In this document: one piece after another, positions 1-9,392 of the stretch
Numbering within the stretch: the stretch's first letter is position 1
How the letters are laid out: every line of letters starts with the position of its first letter
Source of the DNA: Euclidia mi
Lineage: Eukaryota; Arthropoda; Insecta; Lepidoptera; Erebidae
Direction: 5' to 3'
NCBI GenBank assembly: GCA_944739405.2
Contig: OX123186.2
Span: 15,493,552-15,557,551, forward strand
DNA length: 64,000 nucleotides
Made by a program: the position numbers and the translations under genes
The notes under the pieces: generated by a model
Database searches by the model: none
What the model was told of the DNA's origin: nothing
The model's input: the letters and a program-made list of their open reading frames with translations, nothing else

Positions 1-659
1 TAAGCCGCATCCTCTGGCTTCCGTGATGTGTGTCTATTTGCAGGAAAACTCCTTGAGAAAGACAAAAATGAAAGAGACTCATTTATTTCGTTTATGTTTA
101 TGAAACGTCTTGCAATTAACTTTACTAAATATATACCATATCCACTTTAAACAAATTGAAATCAAGACACTGTTTTATAATTAGATATACCTAGTTATTA
201 CCTACTAAAGGTTATTTAACTTTTTCATGTAAATGCGTTTGTGTTTGCGTCTGTGACCCAATCTAAATTTTCAAGTTATTTAAACTCCTTAAATGATTAT
301 TTAGTTCTTATAAAAAAAAACACTGTAATATGAGTTTCTTATAAAAATATTATCAAGTTATAATATTTTATTTTCTAATTACTAAGTTTATTTTATTTTA
401 TTCGTAAAACAGACGGTTACCTCCATAACAACACCTTAGAACCATTTACATTTTATAAAGTCATCCTTAAATATGATTTCAAAGGTTAAAGTCAAATTAG
501 ATCATTTTTGTCAGCCTGGCTGTCTATCTATGACAAGACAAGACCTCTATGTTTCTCTAATACCTGAAGATATCAAGTTGGACACCGATATCTATGGAGT
601 GACCAAATACTGTAAAAAGACCAATCTTCTAATACATCTCAATAATGGGATACAATACA

Positions 660-826
660 TATGCTGGAGGCCCCATTCCTTTTCCATCCCGCTCCTCCAC
701 TTTTCCGATCCCAAAGGTCGGCAAAGCACTTGTGAGGTTGTGACTCCTCAGAGGTTGTGGGTGTCCATAAGTGGCGTCAATCGCTTACCATGAGGCGACC
801 CGACTTCTATGTCAAAAAAAAGACAT
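660..826 (+). repeat. LINE 3'-tail-like segment (copy A)
   Basis: The stretch contains 'cgcttaccatgaggcgaccc' followed by an A-rich run. This resembles the 3' end of CR1-like LINEs common in Lepidoptera. No reverse transcriptase is attached. The family name is from memory of such tails, so it is uncertain. Confidence 0.4.
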
Positions 827-885
827 TAAAAATACTTGCAAAAACAAACTCCAATTTATTTTTTATTGGGCCACCACATGGTTTT

Positions 886-1090
886 CATGGGTTCCCACCA
901 ACAACTTAGGGTCCCAAGCCAACCTCACCTGCAAGTGGTGCACCTGCCGATCAACGGACGAGGCTCTGGCAAACAAAATATCCCGATAAGCGGCAATAGG
1001 CTCGCCACCTATTACGTGGAATCAAAACACTGGCGAAAGGTGGGCCTACCCCTTCGGGGAAACAGGCGTGAGTCTATTTATGTATGTATG
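886..1090 (+). mobile_element. SINE-like element, 'tcccaagccaacctcacc' family (copy A)
   Basis: The same roughly 220 bp sequence occurs at 15618-15837, 24304-24528 and, reversed, at 44085-44310. It begins near 'gggttcccaccaa', passes through 'gcaataggctcgccacctat' and ends in 'ccccttcggggaaacaggcg' plus a tatg repeat. The end is the tail shared with the tRNA-derived SINEs and with a LINE in this window. This copy has lost about 15 bases before the tail compared with copy B. Confidence 0.75.
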
Positions 1091-1674
1091 TTTTTCATGT
1101 AGGTACAGATATATAAAAACGTAATACTGTAGCCATTATTTAACAATATTCTGGTGGATGTTCTCGATGGAACGCACCAATTTTTTTTCTTCTTTTTTAG
1201 TGTACTAAATAAAAGTCAATCTAATACGCTCCGATAGTTGTTACGTGATGTGAATGTAAACGGTCTAGTAGTTTCTGTAACCAGCCGTGTTAAAAAAGTT
1301 AATTAACTGACCTATGCCCTTTTTCCATTGGGTGGCGAGAAAGAAAGAAGTATTTGAAACGTTTCTATATCAATGAAGTTACGTAGTCCTAATTGACTAA
1401 AAATCCTTAGATAAAAAGAAATAAAAGTATTTGAAATTAGAAACTTACTAAAAATTTTAAGCAAAGTTGTAACTTTCTTTATTTTCTTGTTTTACTTTAT
1501 GCGACGAGGCAGATAGTTGTTTCTGTCTTTCTGACGCTGCCGGATTAAATACTTTGCTAAGATAAAGAAGAAAAATAAAAACACTAGAAATGTGCAGTCT
1601 CATTATAGGTTCGAATTTACACATTTATCTACTGAAAAATCTGGTTTCAGAGATATATTTATTAGACTTCACCC

Positions 1675-1850
1675 GCAGCTCCACCCGCATGGAAATCGCC
1701 TACCTTGACATGTTTTATCGCAGGAAAATGCTTATAGCAGTAAAGCCTGGCAGGAATTTATCCACGATAGGGAAAGATGGAGGGATCCCGTGTCGGAGGC
1801 CAACACTCCCTTTGGGTCGCTGCGCCATCACGAATGAATGAACAAAACAT
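1675..1850 (+). repeat. Possible LINE 3' end (copy A)
   Basis: Read in one frame, the stretch has a phrase like 'HDRERWRDPVSEAN', which resembles the last residues of RTE-type LINE proteins, and it ends in a 'gaatgaatgaac' short repeat as RTE elements do. There is no upstream reverse transcriptase. The call is weak. Confidence 0.3.
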
Positions 1851-2078
1851 TACACTTTCAAGCTCCCCAATTATCTCTACTCACTATCATACCATAACAT
1901 CACTCCGTTGCGATGTGACGGAATAATAAACAAACAAACACACTTTCACATTTATTTTATAGTATTAGTATGGTTGGTCACATTATAACTTTGGGAAGTT
2001 GGCTGATCTGATACCTTGTACAGTTACAGACAATACGTCAGCCATGTAATAAGTATACGCACTTTAACTCTTGTTTTA

Positions 2079-2290
2079 GACTGCCTCCGTAGTCCAGTGG
2101 ATAGCGTATGCGTCTGTTGATCAAAGGTCCCGGGTTCGATGCCCGGGTCATGTAAAAGTGTTACAGGGTTTTTCCGAATTGTCAGTAGGCTCACCCCCTA
2201 TTTCGTGGGACCTAAAATTGTATGGTGAAATGTGGGTGTAATATTACAACTCTGACTACCCCTTCGGGGAAACAGGCGTGAGTCTGTAAA
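2079..2290 (+). mobile_element. tRNA-derived SINE (copy A)
   Basis: The head carries a perfect pol III A box 'tagtccagtgg' (2090-2100) and B box 'ggttcgatgcc' (2133-2143). The body follows ('gtaggctcaccccctatttc') and then the conserved 'taccccttcggggaaacagg' tail. The head does not fold as a full tRNA with a clean acceptor stem, so this is a SINE and not a tRNA gene. It is present at the same place in copy B. Confidence 0.85.
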
Positions 2291-2331
2291 AATTAAACAA
2301 TACAAGAAATATTGTTGTATTGTTTTAGCTG

Positions 2332-3555
2332 AAATAATAATTTAGCGTTACAGTCAGTGGGTAGTGACAAGGTCACTTCCGTTAGTAATTCACAATTATG
2401 ATTCACAATTAGGATTTGGAATACATGAATATATTGTTTGCATTTCACAAATAGAATATAGATTATTAATTACTTTACACTTATCTAGGTTATCAAACGT
2501 AGCATAGTGCATTCTATCGTCACTTAAAGCAGTGTAGGCATTGGAAGGTTGAATGAGCGCGAATATTTTGATATTAGATCCGTTATGGGGAGTCGGTAAA
2601 GGTATATTCTTATAGATAACGAACTTGTCGTCACTTATTAGTGGAATTCTAAAATTATGAAATAGTAATAAGAGCTTAATTGCGAAACATCTATGATAGA
2701 ATGAATATTATTAATATTTAATTGTACTGGGAAATCTAGCCTCTTATTAATATGAACGCTTTGTTTGCGTAGTTCATCATAAAGGCTAATAGGACTTATA
2801 ATACTAGGGTATAGAACATTTACCTTAGAAAATAAAATAGAGTTTAAAGTAGTATCTAATAGATTAGAAATAGTAAGCAAAGAGCTTTCTATTATATTTA
2901 ATAAGCTATTTACACGTGAAATATTGTATAACAAGTTATCCGTCTTAGTAACTTGAAATAAGATTTCGTTCATAACATCTATTTGAGAGTTTAACTTAAT
3001 CTCGTTTTGATTTAGTTTATATATATGTGAATTAAAATTATTTATTGTAGACTTAACAATATGTATATTATCTTTCATGAGCCGATATAGTTCGGACTCA
3101 CTCTTTTGGCAAGATTCGATGGCGGCGTCGTATTTTCTGGCGTCATCAGCATCTAATGTACCGAAAAAGAATTTTAAAATTTCACAACCGAATTCTAAGG
3201 ACCTCTTGACCTTGGTCGGTGTTTGATTTATAATTAAATGAGATAACGATTGTTCTTTAAGAAGGTTAGACTGAATTAGTATTTTAATAGGGCTAGAATA
3301 ATCTTTACATTGCATAATATCTTCTGATTGTATCTTACTACAAATATTTTGAGTTTTACGTAATAATGATTCAATATTAGTTAAATAGGGTTCTAATGAT
3401 ATAATGTCGATATGAGTTACGACATTCCAGTAGTCATTATAAAAACGAATATTAGTAACAGGTTCGAAGTAGATGCCGGGACTATGAGTTATCGGAGTTA
3501 TCTTCGATTCGGCGTGGCAGCCGTAGTACAAGGCTCTGAAAATAAGATAGTTCAA
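2332..3555 (-). pseudogene. env: Retroviral envelope gene (env), 3'-truncated and frameshifted
   Basis: The main open stretch (3555-2638) encodes a baculovirus-F-like fusion protein. It has an N-terminal ectodomain with 'ITPITHSPGIYFE', a furin-type basic site 'KVKRS' near residue 115, a hydrophobic fusion-peptide-like segment after it ('CEILKFFFGTLDADD'), and a heptad-rich helical stretch. There is no ATG at the beginning: the frame opens with TTG after a pol-frame stop. A strong splice acceptor, 'ttattttcag', sits at 3537 and below on the minus strand, which fits env expression from a spliced mRNA. The frame shifts near 2640 and continues for about 85 codons. A 13-base tandem duplication near 2390 brings a stop. 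The reading then runs to 2332, where it is cut before any transmembrane anchor. Confidence 0.85.
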
Positions 3556-4275
3556 GATACAGCGGGTTTGATTTCATTTGTATGGTATTTGATATGCTCG
3601 CGGCCCACCTGTAACGTGACGTTATGTTCATTATGTACTTTAATTATCTTATAGGGGCCGTTCCAAACCGGGGACAGTGCTTTTCTTAGCCTGTGATGAT
3701 GTTTAAGATACACCATATCGCCTGTTTTATAAGTAACATCGCGTGATTTAGAATCATAGTATTGCTTTGACCGTTCTTTACTATTTATAATATTTTGTAT
3801 AGCTTTCTCTCGGCTAAGCCGCATTCGATATTGCAGTGCGCGAATGTATTCGTTATAGGTAGAACTGTTAGAAGTATCATATAAAGAATTAGGAATAGTA
3901 GGTTTGTAACCATATAAAAGTTCGTAAGGGGTAAATTCAGTTGTACAGTGAGGGGTAGTATTATAGGCTAATATAGCAGTAAATAGGTAACAATGCCAAT
4001 CATTATGATTATCATTAACGAAGGACTTTAAGTACTCCTTAAGAGTAGCATGTGACCTTTCTAATGCACCATTCGTTTGCGGATGGTAAGGAGTAGTAAA
4101 AAGAGATTTTATCTTAAGGATTTTGGTAAGTTGTTTAAATAGATCTGAAGTAAAGCATGTACCAAGGTCGGTTAAAATAGTTTTAGGAAACCCAAACAAG
4201 ACATAAAATGGACGAGATTTCGAGCTATCTCTTCACTTGTAGCGGTAACCATAGGATAAGCACTTGAAAATTTAG
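3552..4275 (-). pseudogene. pol: Integrase, C-terminal half (split by transposon)
   Basis: This holds the second and third catalytic acids of the DDE core: Asp in 'TILTDLGTCFTS' and Glu in 'TNGALERSHATL'. A C-terminal GPY-type module follows ('WNGPYKIIKVH'), and the pol frame ends at 3552. The part 4200-4275 encodes core residues that join onto the half at 8922-9392 across the TTAA insertion. A one-base frameshift lies near 4200, between those residues and the rest. All three catalytic residues are still present, so the protein was damaged by insertion and frameshift and not by loss of catalytic residues. Confidence 0.9.
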
Positions 4276-5156
4276 TTAAGGCGAGGATTTCCGAGCGCTC
4301 AAAGGTTTTGAGGCTCCCCTCTTCCCCAGTTCGCGAGTATAATTACGATCAATCGCGACGCGAGACGCGACGCACTGCCGCCATATTATCGCATCGCGCC
4401 ACAGTATAGAAAATTGAAGCAGTATATCAATTGAAATATAAATTAACTTATCGAGTATAAATAATTTGCAAAGCTTTTGTTTTGAATAAACCTTTATGAA
4501 ATTCGAAAGTAGTTTTACAAAATTGCTTTTGTTTATAGTGACAATAGTAATCAGTAGATAATTTATGAACATTATGTTTGTTGTTAATTATAAAAAAAAC
4601 TTATGATCGCTCGCAATGCGAAAGTATCGCTTGTTCGATATCAATCTTAGGGAAAAGGATTAGATTAATATAAATTAATTAATTCGTTGCTACTGGCAGC
4701 AAAACAACGGCATAGAACCAATAATACACATAAAGGGTAAGACACTCATAGCTACTTTTAATCACCAATAATTACATTCTGTTATATTTATTTTAACTAT
4801 GCAATCTCTAAGATACTACTCTGTCAAAAAAGTAGCGGAAAAAGATCAATAATACACAAGATTTTTATTACAGGGCAATAGTTATAGCAATATATACTCA
4901 TGCAAACACACGTGCATGCATAATAAAGGAGATCACCCAGCCCCATACAAATTTAGGCTATTCTAAAAGTGCCGGCCATCGATATATAGGTATGTACTAA
5001 ATATATGTCAATGGTGCCGGCCAACTAAAATAAACTTATAGAATATTACGAAATAAACATTTTTTATTACTACACTAAGGTTCTAAGTGCAGTCTATGAG
5101 ATCATATTCCAGCTCAAATAATCTATTCTGTTTCTAAAATAAATCCTAAGTAATTA

Positions 5157-5214
5157 CTGTTATTTTTTTGCCTAAAATAACGTATGCACGTTATTTTAGG
5201 CAAAAAAATAACAG
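5157..5214. repeat. Perfect 27-bp palindrome with 4-base loop
   Basis: The arms are 5157-5183 and 5188-5214, with no mismatch and the loop 'atgc'. The arm reads 'ctgttatttttttgcctaaa' and continues for seven more bases. As RNA it would be a strong hairpin. It lies inside the TA-flanked transposon and has no T-run, so it is not a terminator. Confidence 0.9.
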
Positions 5215-5360
5215 TTGCAATTTAAATGGCATCAGGTAATGACAGGTAGTAAGCCAAGAGCGAAATATCTGATTGATAAGCATTACTGCCTCACAGAAAG
5301 AGACGCTGACGTTCCAAGCCATCACGCACCAGACTATGGGCAGGGCAGGTAGCGAGGGTA

Positions 5361-5821
5361 CAACTGTTAGACTACAGGCCCATGTTCAAAATGGATGGGT
5401 CATATGAACCACCAGGTGACGTATATAGGACGATATAAGAGCATAAAATAATAAGATTCAGCACTATGCCGTCACTTGTAAGCTGTCCAACTGAGTACTG
5501 ATGAGAATTCAAAAGTGCAGGTAGAGTGAGTACGCATTTCGGTCATATATTTTTGTACAGCATTATGACCTTCGATAGATCCATGATAAATAATAAGAAA
5601 GCGCGCAGTGCCGTCAAAAAATGGTGCGCTACAAAGTCGGTATTTTTTTGGAAATTGTCAGAAAATCAAATTCTCACCAGCACTCAGTTGGACAGCTTAC
5701 AAGTGACGGCATAGAGCTGAATCTTATTATTTGATGCTCTTATATCGTCCTATATACGTCACCTGGTGGTTCATATGACCCATCCATTTTGGACATGGGC
5801 CTGTAGTCTATGTAACAATTG
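5361..5821. repeat. Fold-back inverted repeat
   Basis: Two arms of about 150 bp (5361-5509 and 5669-5821) are inverted copies with only a handful of mismatches, around a 159-base loop. The arm includes 'gtgacgtatataggacgata'. No target duplication was found, so I cannot say whether it is an independent fold-back transposon or a local inverted duplication. Confidence 0.85.
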
Positions 5822-5945
5822 CCGCGATCAGTTTACGGCCAATTCGAAACATGACCAGTGAAAACTGCAGCGGAATAACAATTGCAGTAGGATGTACCCG
5901 ATTAGAATTCTTCAATAAATAGTATATTATACCTAGGGCAAGAAA

Positions 5946-6475
5946 TAAAGATGGGCAAAGCAAACCAAGTGAACAGGATTGATACACGTATCCATTTGGG
6001 TTGGGCTGCTTTCGATAAACTGGCATTTGCTTTTACGAAGCAACAAAAAGCAAGAATATTCAACCAGTGCGTCCTGCCAGTGCTCACCTTCGGAGCCGAA
6101 ACTTGGGTTACTACAGAGGCAGCGCTACAGAAACTTGAAGTTGTTCAAAGAACAATGGAGAGAAAACTGGCAGGAGTGACACTCAGAGACAGAAAGAAGA
6201 ATAAATAGCTCCGCAAAAAAAAGTCTAGTACCAGATGTTGCCAAAAGAGTAGCGGCCGGACATGTAGCCAGAAATCCCGAAACATGGTGCAAGCAAATAT
6301 TAAAATGGCAACCATGGGATTGTAAATGACTAGCTGGAACGGCAAATGAGATAGAAAGAAGACATCATAAAGATAGCAGGCAGTAATTGGTTGAAGACTG
6401 CCCAAAACAGAACGGAAAGGAATTTGTTGTAGAGGTCTACAACAAAATGGTCGGAAAAGGCTTAAGATGGTGATG
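5946..6475 (+). pseudogene. RTE-like LINE reverse transcriptase, C-terminal relic
   Basis: The frame 5951-6205 reads as the end of an RTE-type endonuclease/reverse transcriptase. It has 'RIHLGWAAF', then 'VLPVLTFGAETW', then 'RTMERKLAGVTLRDR', all typical of the region after the catalytic RT motifs. After a stop at 6206 the same protein can still be followed through several frameshifts to about 6475 (for example 'IAGSNWLKTAQNR'). The catalytic YADD part is missing, so the copy is 5'-truncated. Confidence 0.75.
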
Positions 6476-7565
6476 TTCACGGCGCTGGGATGCATAAGCG
6501 GGGCATTCCGCCAACATTTGTAGCGCCGTTTCTTGGACAGGGTTGCGGCTGCTGTCACTATAGTGATATCCAGGTGTTTCCGACTGGCCTTTTCTCTACA
6601 AGAACCGGCCGAAACATTTGAAAGTGAGAACGTCGCGACGCAACATCTCTTCAACCACATGGTGCCATGCCTGTACATCATGCAAGACATCTGTACCTGA
6701 CCGGTCATAGACATTCCTACTAACGGTTTAGACGATATTTTTATATTTGGTCAGGAGTATTTAAAAATATGTTTTTTACTTTGTCCACTGCATTTTAAGG
6801 CTCACGTATTTCACGTTAGGCTGAAAACGTTTAGTTGACTACCGTTACACCTCTTTGATTTACCACTTTTGGCAAAACAAAACTGCTCTACGGTACTTTG
6901 AGACATACATTCAAACCTAAATATTGTCTCAGAGAATACGCTTGTATCCTAAAATGTAATTAGCGATTGATTCGTTCCTTTATTAGATGTTAAACTGAAA
7001 TACCTGATTTTTCTTCAAAAAACAATCAGCAAAATTACTAATTACGGCTTTTTAAAAATATTTTTGAATTTGACACGAAAACGCTGTAAACCATCATAGC
7101 GGTTGAGTGATATCACAAAGTACAAAACAAAACAATCCGTGAATGAAGTCTGGTCTGATGCACCCACTTTTATTTTGTTATATTCGATTTGACAGTTAGA
7201 AACTTTTACTTTTTAGTTGTATTTACTACTAAAACGTCAACAACATGAATGGTGGACGAACTGTTTGACGTAATGCTCTCTGATTGGTGTTCACTGTCAC
7301 AAGAATAAGTAAAAACATTATTTTTTAGTTTTAGAATCCTAAAAATTGCATTAATCTTTATCCTTTTTATAATAAATAATAAACTTTATTGACATCTTAA
7401 ATCATAATGGATCTATAGATACTACAATCAAACCGATTTATTCTTAGTGGACACAAGCCTATTGACTTAGAAGTTTGGTGTAATAGTTAAAATGTTTACA
7501 ACAGTGTGTTCTATTAAAATAACACAATTTATTGATTGGCCGGCAAAATAAAAATTAGCCCAATT
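6476..7565. other. Unassigned interior of the TA-flanked transposon
   Basis: 6476-6715 is richer in GC than its surroundings and is open for 189 codons on the minus strand (6714-6145, partly opposite the LINE relic). I recognise no domain in that frame. The remainder is AT-rich with no sign of coding. Confidence 0.4.
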
Positions 7566-7929
7566 TGGGTGATCTCCTTTAGGCGCTGCCATCGGCAAGT
7601 AGTAGTGAAAAAAGTTAAAATTTTACATACATACATACGTACGAAATGATACTCCTACACCCACAACGCTTATTTTCCGCAACCAATAATAAACTCTAGT
7701 TTTCGTTATTATTTGTCGGTCAAATTGATATACTTACCTACCGAACACCTTACCTACCTTTCTAAGCTGTGACACCAGTGCATTCTTCCTCGGCGTGATA
7801 AATAATTACTATAATATTATTAGGTGTCCATTGTTCCGTGTTTGGTAATAGTGTGGAAATCAATGATTTTATTGGTGGAAATAGTCAATAGAATTATTGA
7901 ATAGACGGAATTTTTTTTTTTTTGTTTTT

Positions 7930-8070
7930 GATCGCGCTAGTCTTAGGAACTAGCAGGCCAATTTCTAAGATTTATTTGCTTCTCTAGCCCATTTGTTGAG
8001 GAAGGTTATACCAAATAACATCACGCTACTACCCACGAGGGTGGGGCAGTAACCATAAATACCACTAAGT
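7930..8070 (+). mobile_element. Helitron-like remnant
   Basis: The phrases 'cgcgctagtcttaggaacta', 'tagcccatttgttgaggaag' and 'ataacatcacgctactaccc' match the standard interior of small lepidopteran Helitron-like elements, also seen at 50826-52764. Neither end is preserved. Confidence 0.55.
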
Positions 8071-8921
8071 AGGTAACTGCGGATATTTGTATTTATTTAG
8101 GTAGGTAGGTACCTATAAAATTCACTTGTATAGCTTTTAGGTACATCTCACATTTTATTTCCGTATATAGGTACACAGAATAAGTGTGAATTATTGTATT
8201 AGGTAGGTACCCAATACAACAATAATACTATAAATCATCCACAATATACCTACAACAAATCAATATTTTTCTAAAGTACTGTTACCTAACTATGCTGTTG
8301 TTATCAAGTCGTTATCTTGTCCAATAATCAAAACGATATTTTTAAAACTATACTTCTTACTTATATACACTATTATTACTTACTAAAAATTTACAATACC
8401 TATTTACAAACTAAACCTAGATGTAATATATTTATCAATAAGTTATGATGACATTCGTAACTGACGATAAAATAATTCGTAATCCTGCGGTGCGCTCTGC
8501 AAACGAGCGATACGTCCTGTCTCCATTACATCCCGCTCGGGACTGAACGACGCCGGAGAGAGCGCGTCGGCAGTAGGAAATTACGTATTTTCGGTATTAT
8601 ATTTTTGTATATATTAAAATTAATAATTTGATTGCCGAGAACCATCCGCTTTTACATGACCTTTCTTTTGGTATACTTTTGAAAATTCTAGTCCCAATAC
8701 AACTCAAATGAAACGGGAAAAGTTGTTTAAACAGACCTATATTCGCGATTATTTTCTATCGTATCAAATGACAGTAATCGTGTTTCGAATGGCCGAAATA
8801 TAAAGATCTAATGCTGTAGAATAACATATCTTTTTTTCCGAATTTAAATCTCTGTTATTTACAAATAAAACGCGTTTGGCCACGTTAGATAACACTGTAT
8901 TTTGGGAAATCCTCGCCTTAA

Positions 8922-9392
8922 GTCATCTTGTAGAGTTAAGATGTACTTAAAATTTTGGAAACCAGCATCAGGTAGTGGACCAACGATGTCTAGAGCTAAA
9001 CGTTCAAATGGTTTAGTAGCTTTATTTGAATGTCGTAATGGCTTATTTATTTGGCACAACTTACACTGTTTGACATACCGTTCAATATAGGCACGCATGC
9101 TTTTCCAGTAATATGCGGCCTTGATTCGATTGTACATGCGGCGCGCATCTGGATGACCAGCAATGATAGAGTCATGATTTTCCTTCAAAATTGTAGGGAC
9201 ATCAGCAGGAGTTGGGTAAATTAATTGATTTTTATAGATATGTACTTTAATATTTGTGTTATGAAAAACGTAAGATATCATGTTATATAATTTAGTATAT
9301 ACAATTTTAGAAAAAGGATCTGTAAAATCAGATATAGCAAGATCAGTTACATTATCTAATAAGAGCATATCTCTTAATTTAATTAATAAATT
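8922..9392 (-). pseudogene. pol: Integrase, N-terminal half
   Basis: It contains the HHCC zinc-binding module (two His spaced in 'HDSIIAGHPDAR', then 'CKLCQINK') and the first catalytic Asp in 'ALDIVGPLP'. It is in the same frame as the RT/RNase H part and is separated from it only by a TAA at 9393-9395. The useful frame ends at 8922, where the TTAA transposon begins; the few residues read past that point belong to the transposon end. Confidence 0.9.

Larger units (their letters stand above)
1..2331. repeat. Direct-repeat block, copy A (left)
   Basis: This block matches 14744-17141 almost base for base with small indels and a few percent substitutions. It probably starts before the window, because position 1 already lies inside the match. 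It ends at 2331, after 'tgttttagctg', where copy A switches to the env end of the gypsy provirus while copy B continues into unrelated sequence. Inside it are a LINE-tail-like segment, a SINE, a possible second LINE end and a tRNA-derived SINE. All are shared with copy B, so they are older than the duplication. Confidence 0.9.
4926..7579. mobile_element. DNA transposon with TA target duplication, nested
   Basis: TA duplications lie at 4924-4925 and 7580-7581. The 14-base terminal inverted repeats are perfect ('aaggagatcaccca' at 4926-4939, complement at 7566-7579). TA duplication is typical of Tc1/mariner elements. No transposase is visible; the inside carries a perfect hairpin, a fold-back repeat and a LINE relic. 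The ends resemble those of the TA-flanked element at 52802-53919 ('aaggggaatgacca'). Confidence 0.8.
4280..8917. mobile_element. DNA transposon with TTAA target duplication, non-autonomous
   Basis: It is flanked by TTAA at 4276-4279 and 8918-8921. It has perfect 13-base terminal inverted repeats, 'ggcgaggatttcc' at 4280-4292 and its complement at 8905-8917. Removing it rejoins the integrase codons. TTAA duplication is the signature of the piggyBac superfamily. I see no transposase in it. Its own sequence is roughly 4293-4925 and 7582-8904; the middle is a second transposon. Confidence 0.9.

Noticed and set aside
2079..2160. Possible tRNA gene
   Set aside because: A and B boxes are good, but no acceptor stem closes, and the sequence continues into a SINE body and tail that recur elsewhere.
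6145..6714. 189-codon minus-strand frame
   Set aside because: Partly antisense to a LINE relic and without any recognisable motif.
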